DNA of 64,000 nt from Ligula intestinalis (Eukaryota; Platyhelminthes; Cestoda; Diphyllobothriidea; Diphyllobothriidae), in NCBI GenBank assembly GCA_036362985.1, contig JAYGXS010000009.1, positions 13,183,327-13,247,326 on the forward strand. The letters are read 5' to 3'. This document shows positions 1-9,690 of this stretch, in pieces. Within the stretch, counting starts at the first letter, position 1. Each line of letters starts with the position of its first letter. Position numbers and translations under genes: made by a program. The notes below the pieces were generated by a model. That model ran no database searches. It was not told the origin of the DNA and was given only the letters and a program-made list of their open reading frames with translations.

Positions 1-2400
1 TACGACAGCCGTTAAGCGACTGCTGACAAAGCATACATTTTACACCTTACGGCATGTCAGCTGGCTCAGAGAGTGTCCATACATTGATCCATTTCAAAAT
101 GCATGAAGATTGCATTGCCAAATATCATAGCGTTTTGGCTATCCTCCAAAGAAAAGGATGACTTACAGTCAACCTGTAATCTCTCCAAATGAACCCAAAC
201 CACTACTTACAGTTAAAATAGGCCGAAAACCTCATATGTTAACAAAATATGACGCTTTATTATTAAGAAGGCACTGTAACGGTTCTCATCAGGACCATAT
301 ATGTTTTAAGGGTTTAGACCGTGATCAGCACCATGTTTTCGAGCGTCGGATGCCACAGAATCTGAGGGCCTTCAACCAGAGAGTATATATGAGTTAAGGC
401 TAAGGCGGTTAACCTCAACACCTACAATCTTCCAGGCTCAATCCTTTTACATATGGGAGATGTCTTGGGAAGGCCAGAACAGATGGAAGAGTTTATTGTG
501 TACACAATGGAACGCAGAATAGATGGAAAGAGTGTCGAGTCACGGAGTAGTGCGTCCGTTCCCTATTCAGGTGGGCTCCGGAGTGATGAGGACAGCGGGC
601 TTCAATGACGCATGCTTTGGTGCAGCGGCCAATGACAGCGTGTGCCAATGAGAGTTTGCGCCTAGCCTTATGAGGCAGTGGGCACACATACATGTTAGAT
701 GAGTCATGCGTCAGCGGCTGGTCTTGGTTTCCAATTGTCTGCTAGGACCACTACGATTATCCAACTAGTCTACCTATTCCACTTACTCCTTGACATATGA
801 TATGACTCGATGCTTGCGTCTAATAAGCCGGAACATGCAGTTGCAGTGTCCCTTGTGTATGCCCATAATGCATATCGGATACTGGCCAGCCGTACGCCCT
901 CTACGCCATGCGGGTCACACCTTATGCTATACTTAAGCACAGCAAATCATGTTTTTGGGTGAATCCATTTCGCTTTGTCTGGCATTATCTATGGACAGGT
1001 TGTATCATAGGGCTGCAAGTCGCCCTGCCGTTTGTCTTACCAGCTGTATACTCCAATACACTCAACAGCCTGGCCAGATGCCTACGTGAGTTCATACATT
1101 GCGCTTACTCTGTCGCCCGTAGTGCGCTTGGAGAGCTTGCTTTTCTCCGAAATAAAGAGCAGGTCGGTAGTCATCTATCCGGCGTACCCTACAAAATGTT
1201 CCCGAAACCCACACAAACCCCTGGCGTACCACATCCTTATTCTATAACCCTTGGCATAGGATATTCACCGTTGTCGACATCTTATCCAACGACTTTACTC
1301 TTCCAAGGAACCGTATGTCCTCAGTCCCCTTTTATTTTATCCATCTCGTATTTTATTGAAGTCTTATGTAATGACTCGTTTCCCAGAATAAGGATATTGC
1401 TTTCTTTCTAGGAGGGATCTTCGGAGGTCCTAGTCCGGCTAGACCCAAACTAATAATTTCCGTTTTATTGAAGCTAAACCTTCCTACATTAGTGAAATGA
1501 CATGGTTTATTGTTTACGAGGAATAGTCACGATGTGTAAAATGACGTCAGACCAATCGTCGAACAGAATCTGTGGCCATCAGTTACACCTACGTGGAAGC
1601 TAATTAGCATCTACGGCGTATTGCATGTCATCTCTCCTCATACTTCGATTCTAGAAAAGGATATCCTTTTTTCATAAAGTATGGCCTACTCCGTTAAAAT
1701 TATGCTTTACAATTTGAATTTCCAATGTAAATATATAAGCATTCTCATGGACCAAATTGACGCTCTATGTACCTCTTAAAAAAAGTTATGTTGTTCTCTT
1801 GACTACGACACACTTCTGTGTTGCTTACAATTAAATTGTCCAAACCTGGATTTGATGTTATATTCACTATGTTTTTATGATGGAGTTATACCGTTTGATT
1901 CTTTTTAAACAAACATAGGAGGCCCGGCCCAGTGGCTTTGATAAGACACTTTACTAAGTCACCAACTGGGTTTCGTCCACGCCATAATTCTTAAAATTAA
2001 TAGAATACTCCATAGTCGATCAAATTCTTCCTTATTCAAACCACGACTTCTGAAAAGCAGAAATTCACCGCCATTCTATTTGGCCTTATTGAGTTATTAT
2101 AATTCACCTTGTTCTTCATTTACTGTAGCTAAACTGTCAGCGGGAACTATGGCGATATATTTTGATTGATGTCATTACCTCTATGGTTAAAAATCGATTT
2201 CGCTATGTATGTTTCATGACCAACAAACATCGATACGCATACATTGGGCTACTATGTGCGCATAAGGAAAGGTGCTAAATGCATTGCTGGATTTTAAAAA
2301 GGAAGCTTGCAGACAAACAAAGAATAAACATTTATTTTTTTTATAAATAAGCCTTAATAAAACCCAGAAAATTATAACACAGAAGACTCATAGCACACAA
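1..2400. other. unassigned DNA, left edge
   Basis: I see no recognisable gene, RNA or repeat here. The first 1.4 kb is visibly richer in G and C than most of the window, which lengthens chance open frames; the longest (908-1411, +, 167 codons) has no motif I recognise and its context offers no splice or family support. From about 1.45 kb the sequence becomes AT-rich. Confidence 0.6.
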
Positions 2401-2408
2401 AGACAACT

Positions 2409-2660
2409 TTACCAGTAAGCGCTAACCACTTGTCGCCCTATTTTATCGTTTGCTTTCTGCGCTGCAAGTCGCTCAGCATCAGAAAGAGTATGAAAAGCCC
2501 TCCGCTGAAACGCTCCATACGCATATTTCCAGGAATTTTTATGCCCTATTGTCATCGAATTGAACTTGTTTGCCTGATACTGAGAAGGCTGCGCTGGAGT
2601 AATGACATCCAGATGAATTGACGTCCACACAGTTGGCACTATGGGCGTAAAACTAAGTGA
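2409..2660 (-). CDS. possible 3'-terminal exon, unknown protein
   Basis: This is a weak candidate for a host exon. An open frame of up to 88 codons on the minus strand ends at 2409 with the residues VVSAYW, and about 70 bases downstream on that strand a canonical AATAAA lies at about 2331-2336, as expected for a short 3'UTR. Upstream AG dinucleotides near 2652-2660 could serve as splice acceptors; extending further upstream quickly meets an in-frame stop. The composition is ordinary (K, A, Q and aromatic residues in the last 50 residues) and I recognise no domain. It could equally be chance or an old element remnant. Confidence 0.2.
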   Translation of the reverse strand, partial: SLSFTPIVPTVWTSIHLDVITPAQPSQYQANKFNSMTIGHKNSWKYAYGAFQRRAFHTLSDAERLAAQKANDKIGRQVVSAYW

Positions 2661-2675
2661 CCTGCATGGCACCAT

Positions 2676-5600
2676 ATGCTAAGCTGTAGGCACACATTTA
2701 TATCTAAAGGATGCTCGCAGATTTTCCTCTCCAATTGTATAAACCGCATTGCTTCAGTATAATTCCAACATGAAAGGAAACATTACCTGACAACGGGAAA
2801 AGTGAGGGTTAACAAAATGTCAATTAGCTGTATGATGATGGAGACACAGTCTCAAGTCGAACGATTCATTGAGAACCCTGCTGGTTTGCTAATATAATCA
2901 CCAAAATACCACAGGTTTCCATGCGGATGTCTGCCAAACCCGATAATTCTGCTATGACTAGGCATTAATTTGAGTCACGTATACCTTCAATACAACGAAA
3001 TTGTGCCTATTTGAGTAAGCAGTTTGATGTCAGCGCTGTGTTTCGACGAAACCTTACGGAGCCGAGTGTATATAATTGTATCGTTCCCATACATTGCTTG
3101 TTTCTTCCGATAGTGCACGTATTGGAAACAAAGCTGCTTTAGTAAATGGTCAGCTAGGTTTTTTAAGCAAAAGTATAGGCGTGAGTGGATGAGCAATCAG
3201 GTGCCTCGGTGGGATTGAATTCAACTAAATTCACGGACACCCCCAAATCTCGAAGCTGATACTGCAGAGCGTTTTCTGTGCTCGAACCTTTCCTTGTTTA
3301 CGGGGATTTAGATCTCACAGGGAACGCCAATCGTCTCCAATTAGGTCAATTGTAAGTGCGTAAGTAAGATCAGCCACCCCCTCCTATCAATTCATGAGTA
3401 GGGTAAAGATATAATTTCAGAATCGAACATTTACTCACCAGGCTATAGAACGTCACATATATTTTTGGATACAATATGTGGCATTGGAACTCCAAAATAG
3501 GTAACATGCTCTGAGCGTCAAAATCCGAACAATAAATTGTCAGTGGGTTTTGCAAAATATTTGGCCGTATTTCTGTCGCACGCGAAACTTTGTCTATTGA
3601 CGTAGCTCGAAACTGCATATTCAGTCTAGCTAACCTCTTTGATATCTCCTCCACTGGAAAATGTTTGTCATAATCTGGGCAGTCGGAGGCTTTAGGGGAC
3701 ATAATTGTAACAATCTTATGAGTAAATGGCACTTAAAGCTTATAGTAAATAAAAGGCCTTTTTAAAATTTGATCGACTTTTAGCAAGCAGGACCGCAGTT
3801 TAAATTAAACTTGAACTGCGAGTAGGGTGTTCATTAATTTCATGGACAATTTACTTGCAAATATTGTTCATGCAAGACTCAGTGACATGTGCGAACATCA
3901 ACAAGATGATTCATGGGAGAACCATTACTTCCCACGCTATTGCGAACTTTGCCAGTTCAACAAAAACGTCGACTCGATATGGACTTGCGAGGCTTCACTT
4001 ATGTACTTTCGTGTGATTAGCGGGATATGGTTGCACTACAGACTAGTGTCAGTTCATGCTAACACTGCGAAGTAGCTATACATTAGCTACGTGCGCTTGA
4101 AGCTTAATACTCTGGAAGTATGTTTCTACGAAGATCGCTAAGATTGGCGGTGAGTCAATAGAAAAAACCAACGCTTTGAACAATCGTTTATCTGCTCACC
4201 TCAGTTTTGGTAAAAGGAATATAGGCATAATGCCAAGGGGTCTCCTCGAGTTCTATCCTCGCACAACTTAGCGGTAGGAATCACCTAGTCGATTTTAACG
4301 AAGCCTTTCGTACTGTGCGCCGGACATGCGCGAACTTTTCGTAGGTGCTTGCAACATACGAGGCAGAGGCTATACGTCTAGCGATTTATATGCTGTGTTT
4401 TCTGAGGACGCTAGCGCAAGTACTTTCGTTTCCGTGGCCGACGCCGACACCAGGTGGCCATCGCGTATCACGCCAACCCCCTAGTGATATTCGTTCGCTC
4501 CGTGCAAATGACCATAATTATCACTCTACATACCTCATCTATGACAAATGCTCACAACCTTACCCAATTGTCTGCCCTCACTCACCCCTGCTACCCATGT
4601 TCAAGGAACTCAACACACAGATCTCACCATGCGGGCGGCGTAAAAATGATGGTTTGTAATCGAAGTCAATTTATTAACCTCATCTGAATGTACGATTTAT
4701 ATTAGCTCTGCAATTTGACTGGCGTATGAGGCATTTTTGGAAATACATTTGTGCCGAATTAACTTTTCAAAATCGAATTAGTTTGGCTTGGTAGGGCATT
4801 TTTTATCGTGTGAAAGAAAATCACGTACTCGTCCTTCTATTTATCATAAGATTACCTTTTGGGCACTGAACGTAATCAAACGCGCACAAAAGATCACAAA
4901 AATAAACCGGCTTCGTGGCGTTTATGTTTGTTCTCACTCCGACACAAACAAAATAGTCTTCTACTGAAGCCGCCGTCTTGTACAATAGCATTTGTGGAAA
5001 TGCAGGAGGCTTGCATGAACCGCGTGGCCTTGAAGACCCAGCATAGCACGACATACACCTTCAAAACGGTGAACACTTAGGGACTGTGGAAGTTTAGACA
5101 TAAATTTAATTTGGTGTACTTTTCATTTGAATCTTGTGCCACCTCTATGGTGGAATGATTGTGTGCATCGTTATCAACGCGCTAGAAGCGAAACTCCTAC
5201 AGTGACCATCGGAGTGGAGCAGAGCTCTGAACTCGCCACTTCTCTGCTCAGTTCCGGACACTTCTGTAATTATCCGCATTTGCATGATACCCTAATTGGT
5301 TATTTTATGGATCCTCTGCCTACCTTCGTATAGTCATTTAGCTTGATCTGGACGACAAAAATGTGTACGTGAACAACGTGTACGTTCAACGGGCGGCGTC
5401 TGGCAGGGAGCATAAACATGACCGATTAAAACAAGAAATAACGGCACGGTTACTTCTGACCTATAACCCATCATCGGGAGGGGGTGATGACCTGCTCTAA
5501 TGATCAGAAGTCTCAAACAAAAGAACTCAATGACGAAATAGTTTGCTGTTGAATGCCCAGGGAACCCAAAACGGGATGAAATGGACTGGGCTATCTAAGG

Positions 5601-5800
5601 TAGAACAAAGAAGCCCGGGGTGTTCACTGTGGTCTCCTCTTTAATTATTGGTATACGCAGTGCATTTTAGACATACGTCGTGTGTTCGAGCCTCGGGCAA
5701 CACAACACCTGAGTGATTGCCGCTAACAAACTGGAAATGAGCATTCCTGTCTGATCGACGAAAAGCGTATGCATGATGGATAGGATCCCCATAGTTTTCA
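2676..5800. other. unassigned DNA
   Basis: No gene or repeat recognised. Several short open frames overlap on both strands between 4.3 and 5.5 kb without motifs, codon signal or splice context. I treat them as chance. Confidence 0.55.
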
Positions 5801-5885
5801 GTAACAGCTACGACTTCAGTGAGATGACGACCGAATGACCCAGGCCGCCTACGTGATTGTATGTCACCCTCGTCGTGTGAATGCT

Positions 5886-6130
5886 CAAACGCGAGAGGGG
5901 TGAGAGGGGAAGTAGCGTGTGAGGAAGCTGATGTTTAAGGGACTGAAGGGTGATGAAAGTAGATGAGGAAGGAGAATTGGAGGCGGGAAAGATGGCGAGA
6001 AATGAGGGAGGGCAGTGGAGGAAAAGGAGAGATAGATATACAGAGCACAAGTAGGAAAAAGGTAAGTATAGTATTAAGGGGATAGTGATAAAGAGAGGTA
6101 GTACATTATGATAGAATTTTGCAATAAAAG
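5886..6130 (+). repeat. purine-rich tract upstream of PLE-1
   Basis: About 245 bases in which the plus strand is overwhelmingly A and G, made of degenerate short units such as gagaggggtgagagg and ggaaggagaattggaggcgg. The strand bias continues into the left inverted repeat of PLE-1. At 6133-6160 it runs into a stretch resembling 63729-63760 (shared aacatgcaagt then caggaggtaatt / caggaagtagtt), which lies next to another PLE terminal motif. It is therefore probably part of a PLE end rather than host sequence. Confidence 0.5.
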
Positions 6131-6174
6131 CGAACATGCAAGTCCCAGGAGGTAATTGAGACAAAGAAGAATAT

Positions 6175-6420
6175 CCCGAGTTGAGCAGGATGTATTGACG
6201 TCATGCAATTTCGTGACCTCTATTTCATCTGGAAACGGTCGTTGCCTGTGATTATGGTTAATTAACTGTCCAATTAGAAGGGTGAAGCTTAAAAGGTATA
6301 TAGGTTGGGGAAAAATAACTCAAAAAGTGGGTGTATAGTGAGGGGTAGAGGAGGGGGCAGGTTATTATCATAGCAAGGCGGTTTAGGTAACAGTGAAAGT
6401 TTGCTAAGTGTTATTAAAGG
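6175..6420 (+). repeat. left inverted-repeat arm of PLE-1
   Basis: Matches the reverse complement of 9180-9425 almost throughout, with small indels. Good anchors are gagttgagcaggatgt versus gagttcagcaggatgt, tttcgtgacctctatttcat versus tttcgtgacctttatttcat, and ggtaacagtgaaagt versus ggtaacagtgaaagc. The match stops at about 6420, where the left side runs into a nine-G homopolymer. Confidence 0.85.
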
Positions 6421-6469
6421 GGGGGGGAGAAAGTGCGGGGCAGCAGTCGATCATAGCGGGGGGGGGGGG
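6419..6469 (+). repeat. two poly-G runs
   Basis: Runs of nine G (6419-6427) and twelve G (6458-6469) lie 30 bases apart with further short G runs between them. They sit at the junction between the inverted-repeat arm and the internal part of PLE-1 and could fold as a G-quadruplex, or may reflect slippage. Confidence 0.8.
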
Positions 6470-6597
6470 CAAGGGAGAAGGCATGAGAGGGACTGGGGTG
6501 ATTGATCGTTACCACGGCAATGTGAGGTTGATAACATAATCCAGCTGCTTACAGAATCCTGGTTTTCCTCCGCATATTGCAGCGGCTTCAGAAAATC

Positions 6598-8501
6598 GTA
6601 GGAGATTATCGCTGATAATCTGGGAAAGACAATCTCAGCTTTGGCATGTCACAGACAGGCCCAGAAAAGGGAGGTTTTGGAGCGAAAATGTAATAGGTTG
6701 AAACCAACTGAAAATGAGAACTCAGATCTGGTCAACAACCTTTCGTCCAAACTCCTCTCCGCCACACAGCTTTCAGTCCTACAGCGTGGAGTAACTTTAA
6801 GCACAGAAAACGCTTTACAAGCTGAATTTATCGCCGCCCTTGAATCAGCTCTTTAATCATCAAATGCCTCAGAAGACACCAAAGAGTTAATCCGCCATAA
6901 AACATCATCGCTGCTTATGCAAAGCAAAAAGTGTGAAACTCTTTGCCGATAAGAGCAGAGAGCATTAAACAGTCTAAAGGCTGATGAAGAAATAGTCATT
7001 CTGCCGGCTGACAAAAGTCGTTCTACAGTAGTTCTCAACAAGTCTGACTACCAAGCGAAAGCTCAGAGCCAAAACGTTGTAAGGACATGTCCAGCCAGCG
7101 AAATGAAACATTTACTTACCCAAATGAGCAAGAGCCTGGCGAAACTCAAGGCAAACGGTGCAATCACGCCCACCGATTGGTTTTCCATGAAACCAACGGA
7201 CACGGCCCAAGCACGATTTTATGGCCTACCGAAAGTCCAAAAAGAAAACATATCACTCAGGCCAATCGTCTCCCTTCGTGGTACCCCTACATACGGTCTG
7301 TCAAAGTGGATGTTTACTTATCTGAAGTTCTTGGCACTAGGTTCAGCAACAATCGTAGCTTCTGCCAAACAGTTCCTTGAACGAATAAAAGATCTGAAGT
7401 TGGAGCCAGATGAATTCATGGTATCCTTCGACGTGGTTTCAATCTTCACTTCCACAACAACTATCGATTGATGTCATCGGACAAATTCTAAAGAAAACGC
7501 TACGACGAAAGCGACAAACCTCTGAAGTGTGACCATTTGCTCGAACTTCTACGACATTGCCTTAAAACCTACTTAACATTTGTTGGGCAAATGTACGAGC
7601 AAATAAAAGGCACACCCATGGGCTCCCCCCTATCATGCCTGATTGCTAAAGTGGTCCTCCAACGGATAGAACACTTGGTCTTCGCCAAGTATCAACCGAC
7701 GTTTTAGTCTCGTTATGTGGATGACATGGTTGTCGTTGTCAAAACGTCTGATATCGAGCACCTCAAAGAGTTACTGAACTCGGTTGATCCAAACATCCAA
7801 TTCACGATGGAAGCGGAGAGAAACAACCAAATACCCTTCCTCGATGTCCTTGTGCGACGGTGTTTTACTGGACTACTGCAAACAACAGTATTCAGAAAAG
7901 CCAACGACACAAACCAAGTGTTACAATTCAACAGCAATCACCCCATGTGTCACCAATGCAGTTGCGCTCGTACTCTTTTCAAATGAGTTGAAACACACTG
8001 TAGCACTCCTGCGGACAGAAGAGTTGAACAACAACAACACGTTTATGAACTCTTCCAAGCCAATGGATATCCGATGTCATTTATCAAACGCAGCAGGCAC
8101 CGAGTGAACAGACGACGACCGATGCAACAACAACCTGACGTCTGGAGGGCCATTCCCTACATAAAAGGAGTCTCTAAGACAGTCTCACGACTACTACAAC
8201 CCGCTGGAGTGGGCATAGCCCATGGACCTGAGGCAACAATATGCCGGCGTGTGATGCAACCCAAAGACAGACTGCTCCCTACCAAAACCTCAGCAGTTGT
8301 CTACAAGATACGTTGCAATGACGGAGACACGGAAATTTTGTGGGAGAAACAGGCCGAAAATTGCAGACCCGCCAACGCGAACACAAACGGGCGGCTCAGC
8401 AACTAGATCCTAACACGCAGCTTGCAGCAAACATTGGAGAAACTGGCCAAAACTTCAAAATTCAAGGAGCAACTATCACAGACCGAGGAAAATCAAAAGC
8501 C
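6598..8501 (+). pseudogene. PLE-1 RT and GIY-YIG polyprotein, broken
   Basis: Remnant of the PLE-1 protein. The N-terminal part (6641-7100) contains the phrase ILPADKSRSTVVLNKSDY, a hallmark of PLE N-termini, but is cut by in-frame stops at 6854-6856 and 6950-6952. RT motifs follow: YGLPKVQ and LRPIVS with GTPTYGLSKW (about 7220-7310), then SFDVVS (about 7425). A frameshift falls between about 7460 and 7500, after which come GTPMGSPLS (7609 on), a stop at 7705-7707 directly before SRYVDD, and IPFLDV (about 7831). Another frame break near 7980 leads to the linker NGYPMSFIKR (about 8064) and the nuclease core VVYKIRC (about 8296). After a further frame break, FVGETGRKLQT (8337 on) continues to 8501, where the SINE insertion begins. 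Confidence 0.88.
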
Positions 8502-8651
8502 TAAATTATTAAGTTGGTTTGGCAGATTTGCTTAATTTGAGTTGACCCAAGTGTGAAAAACTCTAGGCGTTTGGCGGGATTTGAACCCGCGCATCAGAGA
8601 AAGCCTTTGCCGGAGGCTAATGCTCTACCGCTAAGCTACAAACGCCTAAAT
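8499..8651 (-). mobile_element. tRNA-derived SINE nested in PLE-1
   Basis: A short retroposon reading on the minus strand: a tRNA-like head at 8573-8645, then a tail of about 65 bases running to 8507. It is bracketed by an 8-base direct repeat gcctaaat (8499-8506 and 8644-8651), the expected target-site duplication. Taking out one repeat plus the insert (145 bases) brings the PLE-1 reading frame on the left (phase of 8499) into register with the continuing PLE tail at 8650. A diverged second copy lies at 14305-14440, so this is a repeat family and not a single stray tRNA. Confidence 0.8.
8573..8645 (-). tRNA. tRNA-like head with box A and box B, abnormal anticodon arm
   Basis: On the minus strand there is a perfect 7-bp acceptor stem (GCGTTTG with CAAACGC), a D arm TAGCTTAGCGGTAGAGC that fits pol III box A, and a perfect 5-bp T stem around TTCAAAT that fits box B. 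The middle is not a normal anticodon arm: the best helix is AGCCT with AGGCT around CCGGCAA, leaving extra bases on both sides and a C where U33 should be. I read it as the promoter head of a SINE or a tRNA pseudogene, not a working tRNA gene. No amino acid is assigned. Confidence 0.6.
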
Positions 8652-8883
8652 GTTGACACTTGAGGCATGGTACTCAAATGCCAACTCTGTCATCAGGCAT
8701 TTAGACCTCCCCACGGCCTACAAAGTTTTGCGCCATTATGTAAGTGAAGGACGAAACAAGGCAATGCCGTACGTCAGAATTGAAAATGAAAAGGAACCCA
8801 CTAAGAACCTGCCAGAAGAGGAGGCAGGATCACTGGGACCATCTACCCTGGGGACAAGGCGTTACACTTATTACTGCTCATGA
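8652..8883 (+). pseudogene. PLE-1 C-terminal tail downstream of the SINE
   Basis: An open frame with TLEAWYSNANSV, LDLPTAYKVLRHYV and later a proline- and glycine-containing end. The same tail appears in PLE-2 at 54030-54308 on the minus strand (TLEAFYSDIYSV, GDLPVAYKVLGHYV), which shows that this is the real continuation of the PLE protein after the GIY-YIG domain. It is separated from its own nuclease domain only by the nested SINE. Confidence 0.8.
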
Positions 8884-9050
8884 CCCCGAACGACAGCCAT
8901 CTTCACTAACAGTTAATTAGCGTTTACCACTATCATTGCCCCCCTCCCCCCGACCGCCATTCTCCTGGTTTATGTGTTTTTTCGTTTACGACCGCTGACA
9001 GTTGATTGGCCTTTGGCCACTATAATTACCATCCTTTTGGTTGCTGCTTC

Positions 9051-9095
9051 GTATATCTGACGATGAACTCCTGCAAGAGTTCGAAAGCTCGGGAC
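9051..9095 (+). ncRNA. hammerhead-like motif in PLE-1 3' region
   Basis: CTGACGA (9057-9063), a perfect 6-bp hairpin GAACTC/GAGTTC (9065-9070 with 9077-9082, six-base loop), GAAA (9083-9086), GC, TC (9089-9090), then gggac. These are the conserved core pieces of a type I hammerhead in the right order, with a two-base stem III (A-G / C-T). The upstream flank does not pair with gggac here, so stem I is lost or decayed, and one extra T lies before stem II. Confidence 0.45.
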
Positions 9096-9179
9096 AATAA
9101 ACAAATTGATCCGGAGCTCGACAAGTCTTCTGCCTTATCTAAAACTGGAACGCGAACCTTTTCATTCATCCGAGACACA

Positions 9180-9425
9180 ATTACACCTTACAGGCTTTCA
9201 CTGTTACCTGAACCGCCATGCTGTGATAATTGCTTGCCCCTCCTCTACGCCTCACTATGCATCCACATTTTCAACTTATGTTTTCCACCCTATTTGCCCA
9301 TTAAGCTTCACCTTTCTTATTGGACAGTTAATTTACTATATTAACAGGCGAAGACAGTTTGTAGATGAAATAAAGGTCACGAAATCGTATGACATCATTG
9401 CATGACATCCTGCTGAACTCGTGAT
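9180..9425 (-). repeat. right inverted-repeat arm of PLE-1
   Basis: Reverse complement partner of 6175-6420. Its outer edge (gagttcagcagg on the minus strand) matches the left arm's outer edge, so the two arms define the element's borders symmetrically. Confidence 0.85.
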
Positions 9426-9472
9426 CTTTGCCTTGTTCAAACGTCTTCCGGAAAAACAATTTTTAAAAACGA

Positions 9473-9690
9473 AGAAGATTCGATCGCTGAATAAACACTT
9501 TTATTTGCCTTAAGATTCGAACTCCGTCGTGAAATCCTCATCAGAGATATGAGCGGAGAGCAACAGCAGAGATGGGTAGCATATGCACATAAATTTGCGG
9601 TGTCTGTACTGAAAACGTTAATCGGGACGGATTTCGGAACGTCAGGCGAATAAATGTGTTGTCTCACTATCGAATCTTTATTCTCTTCTC
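9473..9690. repeat. foldback pair of PLE terminal sequence
   Basis: The minus strand of 9473-9545 resembles the plus strand of 9625-9690 (ggcaaataaaagtgtttattcag versus ggcgaataaatgtgttgtctcac by alignment, both running into atcgaatct). The spacer is about 80 bases. The minus arm carries CTGATGA (9538-9544). The motif family is the one found at 13461, 38777, 59375, 60387 and 63793, so this is two PLE ends joined head to head. Confidence 0.6.

Larger units (their letters stand above)
6175..9425 (+). mobile_element. PLE-1: Penelope-like retroelement with inverted-repeat ends
   Basis: A nearly complete but dead Penelope-like element. In order on the plus strand it has a left inverted-repeat arm (6175-6420), an N-terminal domain, an RT with GTPMGS (from 7609) and YVDD (7714-7725), a linker and a GIY-YIG endonuclease. 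These are followed by a C-terminal tail after a nested SINE, a 3' region with a hammerhead-like motif at 9057, and a right arm (9180-9425) that is the reverse complement of the left arm. PLE proteins of this type pair a telomerase-like RT with a GIY-YIG nuclease and insert by target-primed copying. Premature stops, at least two frameshifts and the SINE insertion make it non-coding today. Confidence 0.88.

Noticed and set aside
908..1411. Longest open frame outside the retroelements (167 codons, +)
   Set aside because: No motif, no plausible family, a second overlapping frame of 71 codons, and a locally GC-rich composition that makes long chance frames likely.
5808..6164. 118-codon open frame on the minus strand, rich in leucine, serine and proline
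   Set aside because: It is the pyrimidine strand of the purine-rich tract next to PLE-1; low complexity explains the open frame.
8573..8645. Functional tRNA gene
   Set aside because: The anticodon arm is abnormal, the sequence is flanked by a target-site duplication inside a PLE, and a second copy shares its non-tRNA tail.
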